64,000 nucleotides of DNA from Acinetobacter bouvetii (GTDB lineage Bacteria; Pseudomonadota; Gammaproteobacteria; Pseudomonadales; Moraxellaceae). The position numbers and the translations under genes are program-made. The notes below the pieces were generated by a model that saw only the letters and a list, made by a program, of their open reading frames with translations, was not told the origin of the DNA and did not search any database. Shown one piece after another: positions 1-9,234 of this stretch; position 1 is the first letter of the stretch; every line of letters begins with the position of its first letter. The stretch spans positions 1 through 64,000 of the forward strand of contig NZ_CADDTS010000049.1 of assembly GCF_902753875.1 (NCBI RefSeq), given 5' to 3'.

Positions 1-143
1 GAAGAATTGGAATTGAGCATGTATTTGGCAGTTTGAAAACCTTCAAAATTCTTGCTGAGCGATATCGCAATCGAGGCAAAAGACTAGCATTAAGATTCAA
101 TCTAATTGCTGGAATTTATAACTTGGAGCTGAGTGAAAAATGA
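1..143 (+). mobile_element. 3' end of an IS5-family transposase gene, cut by the window edge
   Basis: An open frame enters from the left edge (first full codon at 3) and stops at TGA 141-143, giving 46 residues. It contains the stretches IEHVFGSLK and ERYRNRGKRLALRFNL, followed by AGIYNLEL. This is the typical C-terminal end of DDE transposases of the IS5 family, including the last catalytic glutamate region. Only the tail is visible, so whether the element is intact cannot be judged. It lies just before an AT-rich ribA/trpBA block and may have helped to bring that block in. Confidence 0.75.
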
Positions 144-233
144 CTTATGAAAGAAATCTAATAAATTTAATTAACTATACAAAAAAAACCAACTTATCTT
201 AAATATTGATGGTTTAGACAAGCCTCAGCTTTT

Positions 234-253
234 GAGTGTTTTTGCAACAAAGC
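234..253 (-). repeat. Putative right-end inverted repeat of the IS5-family element
   Basis: Read on the minus strand this stretch is GCTTTGTTGCAAAAACACTC. It resembles the GGCTTTGTTG-type ends of IS5-family (IS903-group) elements and lies about 90 bases after the transposase stop, where the right end is expected. The left end is outside the window, so the match cannot be confirmed. The rest of 144-428 is AT-rich and shows no gene; it must hold the ribA promoter. Confidence 0.35.
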
Positions 254-428
254 AGAACGCTAATAAAAATATTCTAAATAACATTTCACATAAAATTCAC
301 TATCAGATACATACTCTTTAATTGAGAGTAAAACGCTGAAATTTATAATTGTAAAAAATTTAGCCGATGCTTTTAAGATAGATTAAGTAAATCGTATCAA
401 ATATAAATTTATATAGGTGTATTCTTCA

Positions 429-1031
429 ATGGCTATAGAATTTGTTTCAAAATCAAAACTACCTACTGCATTTGGCAATTTTGAAATTATAGCATTTCAA
501 GACCAAAGTACTGGTGAAGAACATATTGCTCTTGCCAAAGGCATGAATACTATTTCTAATCAACCAGTACTTGTTAGAATTCATTCAGAATGCTTAACAG
601 GTGATGCTTTTGCTTCACTGAAATGTGACTGTGGTCCACAATTACATTCAACTATGAAAATGATCAATGATGCAGGTCAAGGTGTGATCTTATACTTACG
701 CCAAGAAGGTCGCGGCATAGGACTAACCAATAAAATTCGAGCTTACGCACTTCAAGATCAAGGACATGATACTCTTGAAGCCAATTTATTATTAAATTTA
801 CCAGCAGATGCTCGTAAATATGATATGTGTACCATTATGTTAGATTATTTAAAAATAAAGAATGTAAAACTCATTACAAATAATCCCCTTAAAATTAAAT
901 CTTTAACTGATTTAGGAATTAATGTTGTTGAACGTATTCCTTTAAAAGTTGGTTTAAATATCTTTAACAAAGCTTATCTAGAAACAAAGCAAAAACGCAT
1001 GTCACATCTATATGATAATAGTGATTTTTAA
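429..1031 (+). CDS. ribA: GTP cyclohydrolase II
   Basis: This enzyme opens the imidazole ring of GTP, releasing formate and pyrophosphate, as the first step of riboflavin synthesis in the cytoplasm. The 200-residue protein has the zinc cysteines C55, C66 and C68 ([10 protein letters not shown]...KCDC), the [10 protein letters not shown] loop, Y106, and the D127/R129 pair of the active site. Length and motifs match stand-alone RibA. An in-frame GTG at 417 gives a longer frame, but ATG 429 sits about 9 bases after AGGTG and starts with the usual MAIEF-type N-terminus. It stands alone next to an IS remnant and is AT-rich, so it may be a second, acquired copy rather than the housekeeping gene. 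Confidence 0.93.
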   Translation: MAIEFVSKSKLPTAFGNFEIIAFQDQSTGEEHIALAKGMNTISNQPVLVRIHSECLTGDAFASLKCDCGPQLHSTMKMINDAGQGVILYLRQEGRGIGLTNKIRAYALQDQGHDTLEANLLLNLPADARKYDMCTIMLDYLKIKNVKLITNNPLKIKSLTDLGINVVERIPLKVGLNIFNKAYLETKQKRMSHLYDNSDF

Positions 1032-1165
1032 AAGCGATCACTTTTAGAAAAAAATCCACGTATAAAGTTCCATCTCCCTCTCGGGAGAAGACTAAGATAA
1101 ATACTGTTTTATATTTAATTATGGTTTTAAAGAATACGCAAATACCTATCAAAGGAGCTGGCTTA

Positions 1166-1951
1166 TTATTTATTTTCTCTCAGGATTTGTGAAAAAACTG
1201 TGACTTTTTCTAAAGTTGCGTTCATTCCTTTATTAAAAAAAGTGTCGACGAGCGCTGAACCGATAACAATAAGATCTACTTTATTGGCTAAGGCTTTAAC
1301 GTGGTTTTCATTTTTGATCCCAAAGCCAATTGCAACAGGAATATTAAAAATAGGTTTGATTTCAGCAATCTTTTTCTCAAGATTAGATAGATTGAAGTCT
1401 CCTCCTGTTAAGCCATTTTCTGCAACATGATATAAAAACCCTGTCGCGCGTGCTGAAATTTGCTCCAACCTTTCAACTGGTGTCGTCGGCGCGGTCATTG
1501 CAATTAAATGCATATTTTTTTCATTTAACTGCACCTCAAATTTTTCTCGATATCCATATGGAACATCTAAAATCAATATTCCATCTATAAGGTTTTCTGT
1601 TTCGGCGATAAGTTTCTCAAAACCATATTGTATAATCGGATTTAAATAAGTCATGAAAATTATTGGTGTCTGGTCATCATGCAGCCTGATTACTTTTACC
1701 AACTCAATGGTCTGTTTCACCGTTTGACCTGAACCTAAAGCCCTAAGATGCGCTGCTTGAATGATTTCCCCATCTGCCACTGGATCAGAAAATGGAATGC
1801 CAACTTCAATAATGTCAGCCCCAGCTTGACCTAATTGGCTCAACAGACGACAACTTTCTGCGAAATTAGGATCTCCAGCAGTAAAATAACAGACCAGACC
1901 ACTTCGATTTTCCAGTTTCAATTGCTCTAATTTTTGATCTAGACGGTTCAT
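1166..1951 (-). CDS. trpA: Tryptophan synthase alpha chain, divergent type
   Basis: The alpha subunit cleaves indole-3-glycerol phosphate to indole, which is channelled to TrpB. The 261-residue protein keeps the catalytic pair E49 and D60 within [13 protein letters not shown], and late glycine-rich phosphate-binding stretches ([12 protein letters not shown]). Two regions differ from the common form: [11 protein letters not shown] where VPxEE is usual, and [12 protein letters not shown] where SRxGVTG is usual. Its ATG overlaps the trpB stop by 4 bases, so the two are translationally coupled. The gene is AT-rich. It could be a secondary trpA specialised for an accessory pathway, but the window does not show whether another copy exists. 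Confidence 0.88.
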   Translation of the reverse strand: MNRLDQKLEQLKLENRSGLVCYFTAGDPNFAESCRLLSQLGQAGADIIEVGIPFSDPVADGEIIQAAHLRALGSGQTVKQTIELVKVIRLHDDQTPIIFMTYLNPIIQYGFEKLIAETENLIDGILILDVPYGYREKFEVQLNEKNMHLIAMTAPTTPVERLEQISARATGFLYHVAENGLTGGDFNLSNLEKKIAEIKPIFNIPVAIGFGIKNENHVKALANKVDLIVIGSALVDTFFNKGMNATLEKVTVFSQILRENK

Positions 1952-3159
1952 GCTGTAGCTCCTGCAAGATATTTTTTGACCGTGTTTAAGTCTTTGTCAC
2001 CTCTGCCGCTTAAATTGACAATAATGATCTGTTCTGGCTGCATTTCTTGAGCAAGTTGAATCGCATACGCAATTGCATGGGAACTCTCAAGCGCAGGAAT
2101 AATACCCTCCTGTTGGCTTAAAAGCTGAAATGCATTTACAGCTTCTTGATCGGTTATAGCCGTATATCTCACACGTCCTGTTTCAAACAGAATACCATGC
2201 TCAGGGCCGACACCAGGATAATCTAAGCCAGCCGATATAGAATGCCCTTCTAAAATCTGCCCGTCTAAATCTTGTAATAAATAGGTTAAATTGCCATGCA
2301 GCACACCAACTTGACCTTTGCAAATAGAGGCGGCATGTTCACCACTATTTGTTCCTTTTCCACCTGCCTCAACGCCAAACATTTTGACATTCAGGTCTTC
2401 TAGAAAGGGATGCATCAACCCCAATGCATTTGATCCACCACCAACACAAGCAACCAAAGCATCCGGTAATTTATTTTCTTTGAGCAGTATTTGGTTTCTG
2501 GCTTCTAAACCAATAATTTTTTGAAATTCTCTGACCATCGTCGGATATGGGTGAGGGCCTGCGCCAGTACCCAACAGGTAATAGGTTGTATTAACATGAC
2601 TAATCCAGTCACGTAATGCTTCGTTCATCGCATCTTTTAAAGTCCCACGACCTTTTTGAACACTTCTGACTTCAGCACCGAGTAATTTCATACGTTCAAC
2701 ATTCATTTGTTGCCGCTGAATATCTGTTTCTCCCATAAAAATGGTACATTTCATCTTAAACAGCGCGCAAACCGTTGCTGTTGCAACACCATGTTGCCCA
2801 GCACCCGTTTCTGCAATGATTCTGGTTTTACCCATAAATTTGGCTAATAAGATTTGCCCTACACAATTATTAATCTTATGCGCACCCGTATGGTTCAAAT
2901 CTTCTCGCTTGAAATATATTCGAGCGCCGCTTGCATAAGCTGTTAGGTTTTTTGCAAAAAAAAGAGGACTAGGACGACCAACAAAGTCCGTTAAAATCTG
3001 CTGATATTCAGCCCAAAATTCAGGTTTGTGCCGAACAGTATTAAAGGCTTGCTCTAATTCTTGAAGTGCTGGCATTAAGCTCTCTGGCATGTAACATCCA
3101 CCAAATTTACCAAAAAATCCCAAGTCATCAGGACCATTACCTGTATAAGGGGTTGTCAT
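1948..3159 (-). CDS. trpB: Tryptophan synthase beta chain
   Basis: This PLP enzyme condenses indole with serine to make tryptophan, in an alpha2-beta2 complex with TrpA. The 403 residues include the PLP lysine K95 in [11 protein letters not shown], the glutamate region AETGAGQHG (E117) and the phosphate loop CVGGGSNA (about 238-245). Length is normal. It is first in a trpB-trpA operon transcribed away from a LysR gene, the arrangement known from the TrpI-controlled trpBA pair of Pseudomonas. No trpC, trpD or trpF is nearby, so the operon covers only the last two steps. Confidence 0.93.
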   Translation of the reverse strand: MTTPYTGNGPDDLGFFGKFGGCYMPESLMPALQELEQAFNTVRHKPEFWAEYQQILTDFVGRPSPLFFAKNLTAYASGARIYFKREDLNHTGAHKINNCVGQILLAKFMGKTRIIAETGAGQHGVATATVCALFKMKCTIFMGETDIQRQQMNVERMKLLGAEVRSVQKGRGTLKDAMNEALRDWISHVNTTYYLLGTGAGPHPYPTMVREFQKIIGLEARNQILLKENKLPDALVACVGGGSNALGLMHPFLEDLNVKMFGVEAGGKGTNSGEHAASICKGQVGVLHGNLTYLLQDLDGQILEGHSISAGLDYPGVGPEHGILFETGRVRYTAITDQEAVNAFQLLSQQEGIIPALESSHAIAYAIQLAQEMQPEQIIIVNLSGRGDKDLNTVKKYLAGATA

Positions 3160-3259
3160 CTCATATCTCTTACTGTATCCATTTTTTTCATCTTAAAATA
3201 TTTTCATTTTTCTGATAATTGATATATTTTGAGCTGATGATGTTAGAAAATTTTACAAC
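3160..3259. promoter_or_regulatory. Divergent trpB / LysR promoter region
   Basis: These 100 AT-rich bases separate the divergent trpBA operon and the LysR regulator gene. LysR proteins usually bind such spacers at T-N11-A sites. The partly symmetrical TGATAATTGATATATTTTGA region at about 3212-3231 could be such a site, but no clear consensus promoter stands out. Confidence 0.4.
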
Positions 3260-4141
3260 ATGAAACGCAGAACACTCCCTCCCCTTAATGCTTTAAAATC
3301 ATTTGAAGCAGTTGCTAGAAATAAAAGTTTTAGCTTAGCTGCGGAAGAATTGTGTGTCACCCATAGTGCGATTAGTCATCAAATAAAGCAGTTAGAAGAA
3401 TGGTTAGATAAAAAATTGTTTATTCGACATTCCTCGACCATCTCTCTGACGGCGGACGCCGAAGAATTATCGCTCGTTTGTACGCAATTTTTTAATCGTT
3501 TAGAACAATGTGTCTTTGAGTTAACAAATAAAACATCAGAGGTAGAGGTGGTAATAGGCGCTTCTCATAGTTTTATGGCAAATTGGCTGATTCCCCGATT
3601 AGAAAAGCTCGAAGTCATTTATCCCAATATCCATATCAAATTAATGACATGTAATGAGTTAAAATTATTAGAAAAAGAGAAAGTTGACATATTGATCAAT
3701 AGCATCAGTGAGAATCATCTACTTCCTAACTTTTTGAATAAATATCTGTTATTTCCCGATAACATGGGTCCTATTTGTAATCGTGAAATAAATCTTCTTC
3801 ATTCCGTAAATGATCTTTTAAACTATCCATTACTTCATACCCACTCAAATAAAAGTGCATGGCATACATGGTTTGATCAGTTTCAAATAAGCTTTTGCCC
3901 AAAATCCAATGACCGTTATTTTGATAGTCTGAATTTAATGATAGAAGCTGCCGTGTCTGGGTTAGGAATTGCCATAGCACCTCAAATTCTAGTAGAAAAA
4001 GAAATGTTAAATGGAAAGATCATTGCCCCTTTTGATTTTATCTATTGTGACTATAATTTTTATGCAATGGTCAGAAAAAATAATGAAAATCGTGATGTTA
4101 TGAATATCATTAATTGGTTAATGGCCGAAGAAAAAAGTTAA
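3260..4141 (+). CDS. LysR-family regulator, TrpI/GcvA-like
   Basis: A DNA-binding regulator of 293 residues. Residues about 8-65 form the LysR winged helix (PPLNALKSFEAVARNKSF, then HSAISHQIKQLE), followed by a periplasmic-binding-like effector domain from about 92. The PLNALxxFEA opening is typical of the GcvA/TrpI/AmpR branch. It is divergent from trpBA at 100 bases, as trpI is in Pseudomonas, where TrpI activates trpBA in response to indoleglycerol phosphate. Applying the same role here is inference from position and subfamily. Confidence 0.85.
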   Translation: MKRRTLPPLNALKSFEAVARNKSFSLAAEELCVTHSAISHQIKQLEEWLDKKLFIRHSSTISLTADAEELSLVCTQFFNRLEQCVFELTNKTSEVEVVIGASHSFMANWLIPRLEKLEVIYPNIHIKLMTCNELKLLEKEKVDILINSISENHLLPNFLNKYLLFPDNMGPICNREINLLHSVNDLLNYPLLHTHSNKSAWHTWFDQFQISFCPKSNDRYFDSLNLMIEAAVSGLGIAIAPQILVEKEMLNGKIIAPFDFIYCDYNFYAMVRKNNENRDVMNIINWLMAEEKS

Positions 4142-4256
4142 ACATTTAATCTTTGATTTGAAAAATTCTATTCAATTGCTCATCTATAACGTCTATTTCA
4201 CATTCTATTCACGCTGTGCTGCCTAAGGTATAAACATACACTTCATACGGACACTG

Positions 4257-4832
4257 ATGATGAGACTTGTAAAAACACTAATTGCTACAGCCTTATCCTT
4301 GCCGCTTCTGTTGTTAGCCGGATGTAAAAGTATTCCCAGTTATTCAGACGATTACGCCCAATCCAGAAATGGTATTCAGGGGATAGCGCTGGATCAGGCT
4401 AAAGCTCAGGATATCGGCCTCCGCTTTACCTCAGCCTTTAATACCTTGGGCACACCTAAATTCGTTGAAAATGCTGGAGCACTGTATGCAGATCAGCTTT
4501 TTATTAACGACACTCTGTCGCAATTTTCATCGCGTCAAAATCTGCTGGAGCACTTTCAAGGCATGAACAAACGGGTCAGCAAGGTCAGCGTCAAGCTGTT
4601 AAACGCTTCTTATCATCAGGACTCTGCCTATGTGCACTGGCATATGGCCTATGATTTTAAAATATTCGGCACGACCCGCAGTATGGACTCTTACGGTATC
4701 AGTGAAATCAAGATCAACGAAAACAACAAGATTATTTTCCAGCAGGATTTCTGGGACCCTGCGAACGGCCTGTACCGTTCCCTGCCTTATGTTGGAGGGG
4801 TCTACTCATGGCTACTGCCTTTCAAAAAATAG
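4257..4832 (+). CDS. NTF2/SnoaL-like lipoprotein
   Basis: A 191-residue secreted lipoprotein. The N-terminus is a lipoprotein signal with lipobox LLAGC (C23). The rest looks like a cone-shaped NTF2/SnoaL fold (ALYADQLFINDTLSQFS, then VHWHMAYDF), a fold that often binds small hydrophobic molecules. Proteins of this type often sit beside Cfa-like, DUF1365, FAD-oxidoreductase and DUF1295 genes, as here. It is the first gene of a three-gene plus-strand operon and overlaps the next by 25 bases. From this gene on the DNA is visibly richer in G and C than 1-4 kb. No specific function is known to me. Confidence 0.7.
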   Translation: MMRLVKTLIATALSLPLLLLAGCKSIPSYSDDYAQSRNGIQGIALDQAKAQDIGLRFTSAFNTLGTPKFVENAGALYADQLFINDTLSQFSSRQNLLEHFQGMNKRVSKVSVKLLNASYHQDSAYVHWHMAYDFKIFGTTRSMDSYGISEIKINENNKIIFQQDFWDPANGLYRSLPYVGGVYSWLLPFKK

Positions 4833-5308
4833 CGATCAGCACGGCGTTAGTGATGGGATGTAGCTTCAGTCCATGGGCACAGGCACAAAGCCTGAATCAA
4901 TGCGGCAATGGTCCGCTGATGGTGGGTCAAAAACAGGTCGGTATGGCCAGTTATTTTGCCCAAAACTGTAGCCAATTCTGGGAAAAACAAAATATACAGA
5001 TGGACTTTTCCTATACACAGAATATTCCGGAATGGGCATTTAAGCGTGCGGCCACACATTTACTGAAACGTAATGTTAAAGACGCAAAAATACATGCTCT
5101 ATTCAAACCAATCACCGATTTGTATCGTCCGGTCAGATCAGGCGACCTATACCGTTTAAAATACAACCATGCTACACAGACCCTGAGCTTATCCTTGAAC
5201 CAGCAAGGTTTAGGGCAGCTTAAACATCCTCTGGCACAACAATATTTTAATATATGGCTGGGTCCCCAGCCATTTAGTGCTAAATTAAAACAGCAATTAT
5301 TAAATTAG
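4808..5308 (+). CDS. Secreted chalcone-isomerase-like protein
   Basis: A 166-residue protein with a signal peptide (hydrophobic core to about 23, cleavage near AQAQ). The C-terminal pattern YFNIWLGPQPFSAKLKQQLL matches the chalcone-isomerase-like family (Chalcone_2 type): a predicted lipid or fatty-acid binder rather than a plant-type enzyme. It overlaps the lipoprotein gene by 25 bases and is followed after 11 bases by a response regulator, so the three are probably co-transcribed. The link with the fatty-acid genes next door suggests an envelope lipid role, which is inference. Confidence 0.65.
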   Translation: MATAFQKIAISTALVMGCSFSPWAQAQSLNQCGNGPLMVGQKQVGMASYFAQNCSQFWEKQNIQMDFSYTQNIPEWAFKRAATHLLKRNVKDAKIHALFKPITDLYRPVRSGDLYRLKYNHATQTLSLSLNQQGLGQLKHPLAQQYFNIWLGPQPFSAKLKQQLLN

Positions 5309-5319
5309 TATCTGCCGCT

Positions 5320-6012
5320 ATGTCGAAACATTTTATCCTGATGGTTGAAGACCATTATGAACTGGCCTCTACCCTATGCGAGTTTCTGGAAGAACATGGC
5401 TTTGTGGTCGATCATGCCCGCAATCTGAGTGCTGCTAGACAATTACTGAAACAGCAACGCTACCATATCTTGCTACTAGACATTAATTTGCCTGATGGTT
5501 CTGGTTATGAATTGTGCGAGTGGTTACGCAATGAAGAGGGGTTGGACTTACCTGTCTTGATGCTTACCGCTCGGGATACCTTGGATGATAAACTCAAAGG
5601 CTTCAATTCCGGCACGGATGATTATCTGGTCAAGCCCTTTGACTTTAACGAGCTGGTGGTTCGGGTCAAGGCCCTGATCAAACGCTCCCTGGGTGAAGTA
5701 TCCAACAGTCGTCTGCAAATTCATGACCTAATTTTGGACCCCGCAACACAGCAGCTAACTCGAGCTGGCCAGAACATTGAATTGCCTCCAATTCAGTTTA
5801 AACTTTTGAAGCTACTGATGCGTCACTCTCCTAAAGTACTGACCAAACAGGAAATTATGATGGAGCTTTGGGGTGACGAAGAGCCAGAAAGTGATGCTCT
5901 GCGCAGTCATATCTATAATTTACGCAAAATGGTCGATAAACCCTTTGAACAAAAGCTGATTCACACCATATCCGGGATTGGTTTAAAGATTGCTTTCGAA
6001 GATGAAGCCTAA
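5320..6012 (+). CDS. OmpR-family response regulator
   Basis: A 230-residue two-component regulator. The receiver domain (1-120) has the acidic pair E10/D11, phospho-acceptor D54 (LLLDINLPDG), T83 and K105 (VKPFDF). The C-terminal OmpR winged helix covers about 130-228 (ALRSHIYNLRK). It closes the plus-strand operon. Its stop overlaps the stop of the opposite-strand histidine kinase by 3 bases, an odd tail-to-tail arrangement for a probable partner pair. It likely controls the lipid-modification genes on both strands, by position only. Confidence 0.9.
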   Translation: MSKHFILMVEDHYELASTLCEFLEEHGFVVDHARNLSAARQLLKQQRYHILLLDINLPDGSGYELCEWLRNEEGLDLPVLMLTARDTLDDKLKGFNSGTDDYLVKPFDFNELVVRVKALIKRSLGEVSNSRLQIHDLILDPATQQLTRAGQNIELPPIQFKLLKLLMRHSPKVLTKQEIMMELWGDEEPESDALRSHIYNLRKMVDKPFEQKLIHTISGIGLKIAFEDEA

Positions 6013-7331
6013 TTTAGGTACACAACGACAATCAGTCCAGTGGTCATTGCTAGATCAACATTCTGATGAGTGTCAAGATAATATTGCCTGTCAAACAGCT
6101 CCACACGCCAACCTAGCTGTTTGCATAGCTTTTGCACCAATTGCAATCCAATGCCATGCCCTTTGATTTCCAGTTGTAGCTGCTGGCCAGACAGTTCCTG
6201 AACCTTAGAATTGTTAGGTAAAGGCATGCCGACCCCATTGTCAGCAATCAGCACTTTATTTTTTTCCAGAATCACATCAATTTCTGTGCCCTGTGAATAG
6301 TTCAGTGCATTGCGCAGAATATTACCAAACACCATTTTAGTCATGGATGGATAAAGTTTACGCGGCTGTTCATCGAGGTCTTTTTGCAGGTCAATCTGCA
6401 TGCCTTTGTTATGACTGACACTCTCTAGATCCTGCACCAGATTGTCCAGACATTCTGAAAGCATGGTCGGTTCAGCAGTTAAAGTATTGGTGGTATTGCG
6501 GGCAATAGCCAGCAAGGTATCGACCAGCAGCTGCATGTCTTCAATGGTGTTATGCAGGCGGGTAAAGGACTTGTTGTCGCCATAGCGTGCCTGACACAGC
6601 TGCACATTGCCTTTTAAAATGGTCAGTGGCGTGCGCAGCTCATGGCTGACATCTCCGGTAAATTCACGCTCACGCTGAATAAATTCGCTTAATACCTGAT
6701 GATATTTTTCCAGCGCCTGCTTGAGGTATTCAGCTTCCAGATTGGAGTCGGTGCGGATGTCCTGAAAAGGCGAAGCCTGATTTTTCTGATGTTCCCAGTC
6801 AATATGCTCCAGCGCATTAGCAAGACGGGTAATCGGGGAAAAATAACGTCGGGCCCGACGGTTCCACCACCACAATACGCTATACAGTACGAACAGGCTG
6901 ACCATCAGCGGTGCCAGACCAAACAGCCAGACCAGCTTGTTGACGTTGCTTTCGCCAAACACCAGCAGCACATGCTGTCCGTCTTTTTCACCATACACGG
7001 TCATGCGCTCCTTGCCATCGACAAAATGCCGGTTCACCCCTTGCTCAAGCTGCATGTGTCGAAACTGGAGCGGCGGGACATCGTTCCAGCGGTAACCATA
7101 CAGGTTTTTGGTGTCGGGCAGTTCAGCAGCCGGATTACGTTCCAGCCGCTGCCAGTAGTGTGACATTTCCTGTTCCAGTGCAGTTCTGAGCAAGGAACCC
7201 TTGATTACCCAGGCACTACAGGCAATCCCGATCACCACAGATAGGGCAATGAATCCGATTTGCAGCCAGTAGTAGCGATTAAACACTTCACCCAGAGGAT
7301 GATCGCGCTTGTTCCTAAACAGCCTTAACAT
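6009..7331 (-). CDS. Sensor histidine kinase
   Basis: A 440-residue inner-membrane kinase. Two membrane segments (about 23-43 and 131-153) bracket a periplasmic sensor of about 90 residues. Then come a HAMP-like linker, the H-box DVSHELRTPLTIL with H230, the N-box NILRNALNYS, the G1 box ADNGVGMP and the G2 box GHGIGLQLV. It is the last gene of the long minus-strand lipid operon, 40 bases after the methyltransferase gene, and faces the response regulator gene. Co-expression with the lipid enzymes suggests it senses a membrane or photo-oxidative signal, which is inference. Confidence 0.88.
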   Translation of the reverse strand: MLRLFRNKRDHPLGEVFNRYYWLQIGFIALSVVIGIACSAWVIKGSLLRTALEQEMSHYWQRLERNPAAELPDTKNLYGYRWNDVPPLQFRHMQLEQGVNRHFVDGKERMTVYGEKDGQHVLLVFGESNVNKLVWLFGLAPLMVSLFVLYSVLWWWNRRARRYFSPITRLANALEHIDWEHQKNQASPFQDIRTDSNLEAEYLKQALEKYHQVLSEFIQREREFTGDVSHELRTPLTILKGNVQLCQARYGDNKSFTRLHNTIEDMQLLVDTLLAIARNTTNTLTAEPTMLSECLDNLVQDLESVSHNKGMQIDLQKDLDEQPRKLYPSMTKMVFGNILRNALNYSQGTEIDVILEKNKVLIADNGVGMPLPNNSKVQELSGQQLQLEIKGHGIGLQLVQKLCKQLGWRVELFDRQYYLDTHQNVDLAMTTGLIVVVYLN

Positions 7332-7371
7332 TAGCTATATTCCCCGCTGGCCCATCCGATTCATCGTTCAA

Positions 7372-8421
7372 TTATATGGCTTTTTTCTTAAACAGAAAGT
7401 GGCCGATCACCCACTCACGTCCATGGTCATAACCGAACAGCTCGGCACAGGCCATAAAGAAAATCCGCCAGCGCTGCCACCAGATGGCGGCATCTACACC
7501 ATAGGTCTGTTCAAATAAGGGGCGCAGCTCGTCCTGTTTCCGGTCCATGTTCTCGAGCCAGGCATTTGCGGTGCGTTCATACTGCGTGCCGGCCCATTGC
7601 CAGTGCTGCTCTAATTGCAAATGCTGCTGGAAATGTAGAAAGGTCGAAGCTGCCGGCATCAGTCCGCCACTAAAGAAATATTTCGACATCCAGTCGAATT
7701 CATTTTTCACTTCAAACGGATAATGCAGGAAACGGTGACAGAAAATATGGCACCAGAGCAGACCATCCGCTTTCAGCCAGCTGCTGATATTTTCAAACAG
7801 TTTCTGGTAATTACGTACGTGTTCAAACATTTCCACCGAAACTACGCGGTCAAAGGACGCGGGTTCCAGTTGCAGTACATTGACGTCGCAGGTGATCACC
7901 GTCAGGTTCTGCAGTTTTTTCAGACGCGCCTGTTCCTGAATATACTGGCGCTGGGTCGAGGAATTCGACACCACCGTAATGCGGGCCTTGGGATAATGCT
8001 CGGCCATATACAGACTCAACGATCCCCAGCCACAGCCAATTTCCAGAATATCCTGTCCATCTTTTAACTGTGCACGCTGGCAATAGCTGGCCAGTGCGGC
8101 TTCTTCCGCCTGATCCAGGGTGGTATGAGTATGTTCAAACAGGCTAGCGCTGTATTTCAGACGCTTGCCCAGCACCGCCTGGAAAAATGCGGTGGGCAGT
8201 TCATAGTGCTGTTCATTGGCCTTTTCGGTCTCGATGGCAATCTCGCTGTTTTTCAGCATATGCAGCACATCCATATAGCGCCGAGCTGCCAGTGCCGGGT
8301 CAAAGCGTCCTTCCTGTGCCAGACGTTTTTTGCTTAGGCTGCGAATGCCGGCGCGAATGACTGAATCGGGCAGCTTGCCGCTTTCGACCAGTTTTAAAGA
8401 TTGTTGAATCATAAAGTCCAT
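7372..8421 (-). CDS. Cfa-like SAM methyltransferase, coclaurine N-methyltransferase-like type
   Basis: A 349-residue SAM-dependent methyltransferase of the COG2230 group. The SAM loop is EIGCGWGSLSLYMA, followed by SVEMFEHVRNY and the stretch DWMSKYFFSGGLMP, which I associate with plant coclaurine N-methyltransferase-like members rather than classical cyclopropane synthase. The open frame begins at GTG 8448, but ATG 8421 follows AGGT by a good distance and avoids overlap with DUF1295. Its substrate is unknown; the operon suggests an acyl chain or membrane lipid. Confidence 0.8.
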   Translation of the reverse strand: MDFMIQQSLKLVESGKLPDSVIRAGIRSLSKKRLAQEGRFDPALAARRYMDVLHMLKNSEIAIETEKANEQHYELPTAFFQAVLGKRLKYSASLFEHTHTTLDQAEEAALASYCQRAQLKDGQDILEIGCGWGSLSLYMAEHYPKARITVVSNSSTQRQYIQEQARLKKLQNLTVITCDVNVLQLEPASFDRVVSVEMFEHVRNYQKLFENISSWLKADGLLWCHIFCHRFLHYPFEVKNEFDWMSKYFFSGGLMPAASTFLHFQQHLQLEQHWQWAGTQYERTANAWLENMDRKQDELRPLFEQTYGVDAAIWWQRWRIFFMACAELFGYDHGREWVIGHFLFKKKAI

Positions 8422-8429
8422 GTATTTAC

Positions 8430-9209
8430 CTACTGTTTGGGTGGCCACGGAATAAACATTGAAGTTCGTCGTTGATAGTCTTTATAGTTGTCGCCGCGAT
8501 GTGCCAGCGCTTGTTGTTCACTAAAGGGAATCCCGGTGATGTAGTACAGAAACAGCCACATCAGCAGCGGATAAATCCATAATCCATAGGCACCTGCTGC
8601 CAGACCAAGGACCGGATAGGCAAACCAGTGCAGCCATTCAAAAAAATAATTCGGATGGCGCGAATATTTCCAGAGTCCCTGATCCATGGTTTTACCTTGA
8701 TTCTGTGGATCTAGCTTAAAACGGTAAAGTTGTTGGTCGGCAGTGCTTTCGCCTATCAAAGCGGATAGCATGATCATGCCCGCCACAATCACAGTGACCA
8801 AAGTCCAGTCATTCCATTGCTCGGTCGAGATACTTACCAGCTTCAGCATTGGGTAAGAAAACAGTAGAGCCAAACCTGCCTGAAATATAAAAAACATCAG
8901 AAAACCAAGATGCTGATAATCCCCCATCGCTCGGCGCATGTTGGCATAACGCGTGTCTTCTTGGGTTTCACTGGCATAGCGCCGTAACAGATGCCAAGTC
9001 AGCCGTGAAAACCAGATCCCACTCGCCAGTCCCAGAAATAAGCGAACCAAGATCGGTGCACTGTCAATCGCCCAAGCGGCAATAATCACATTGAGGGCAA
9101 TACTGAAACTCCAAGCGACATCGACCAGCCCTGCTCTGCGGTTATAGGTCACCAGCAGCCAGCTACAGAGCATGATAAAGACATTCAGCATCAGTAAATT
9201 CAGCAGCAT
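8430..9209 (-). CDS. DUF1295 membrane protein, steroid 5-alpha-reductase-like
   Basis: A 259-residue protein with several hydrophobic segments. The C-terminal region GLWKYSRHPNYFFEWLHW is the hallmark of DUF1295/isoprenylcysteine-methyltransferase-like membrane reductases. The start follows AGGAGGG. Relatives are found with Cfa-like methyltransferases and FAD oxidoreductases in photo-oxidative stress regulons of alphaproteobacteria. A role in reducing or modifying unsaturated fatty acyl chains is plausible but not shown by the sequence. Confidence 0.8.
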   Translation of the reverse strand: MLLNLLMLNVFIMLCSWLLVTYNRRAGLVDVAWSFSIALNVIIAAWAIDSAPILVRLFLGLASGIWFSRLTWHLLRRYASETQEDTRYANMRRAMGDYQHLGFLMFFIFQAGLALLFSYPMLKLVSISTEQWNDWTLVTVIVAGMIMLSALIGESTADQQLYRFKLDPQNQGKTMDQGLWKYSRHPNYFFEWLHWFAYPVLGLAAGAYGLWIYPLLMWLFLYYITGIPFSEQQALAHRGDNYKDYQRRTSMFIPWPPKQ

Positions 9210-9234
9210 TTCGTCCCTCCTGTTTTATCTTGGC

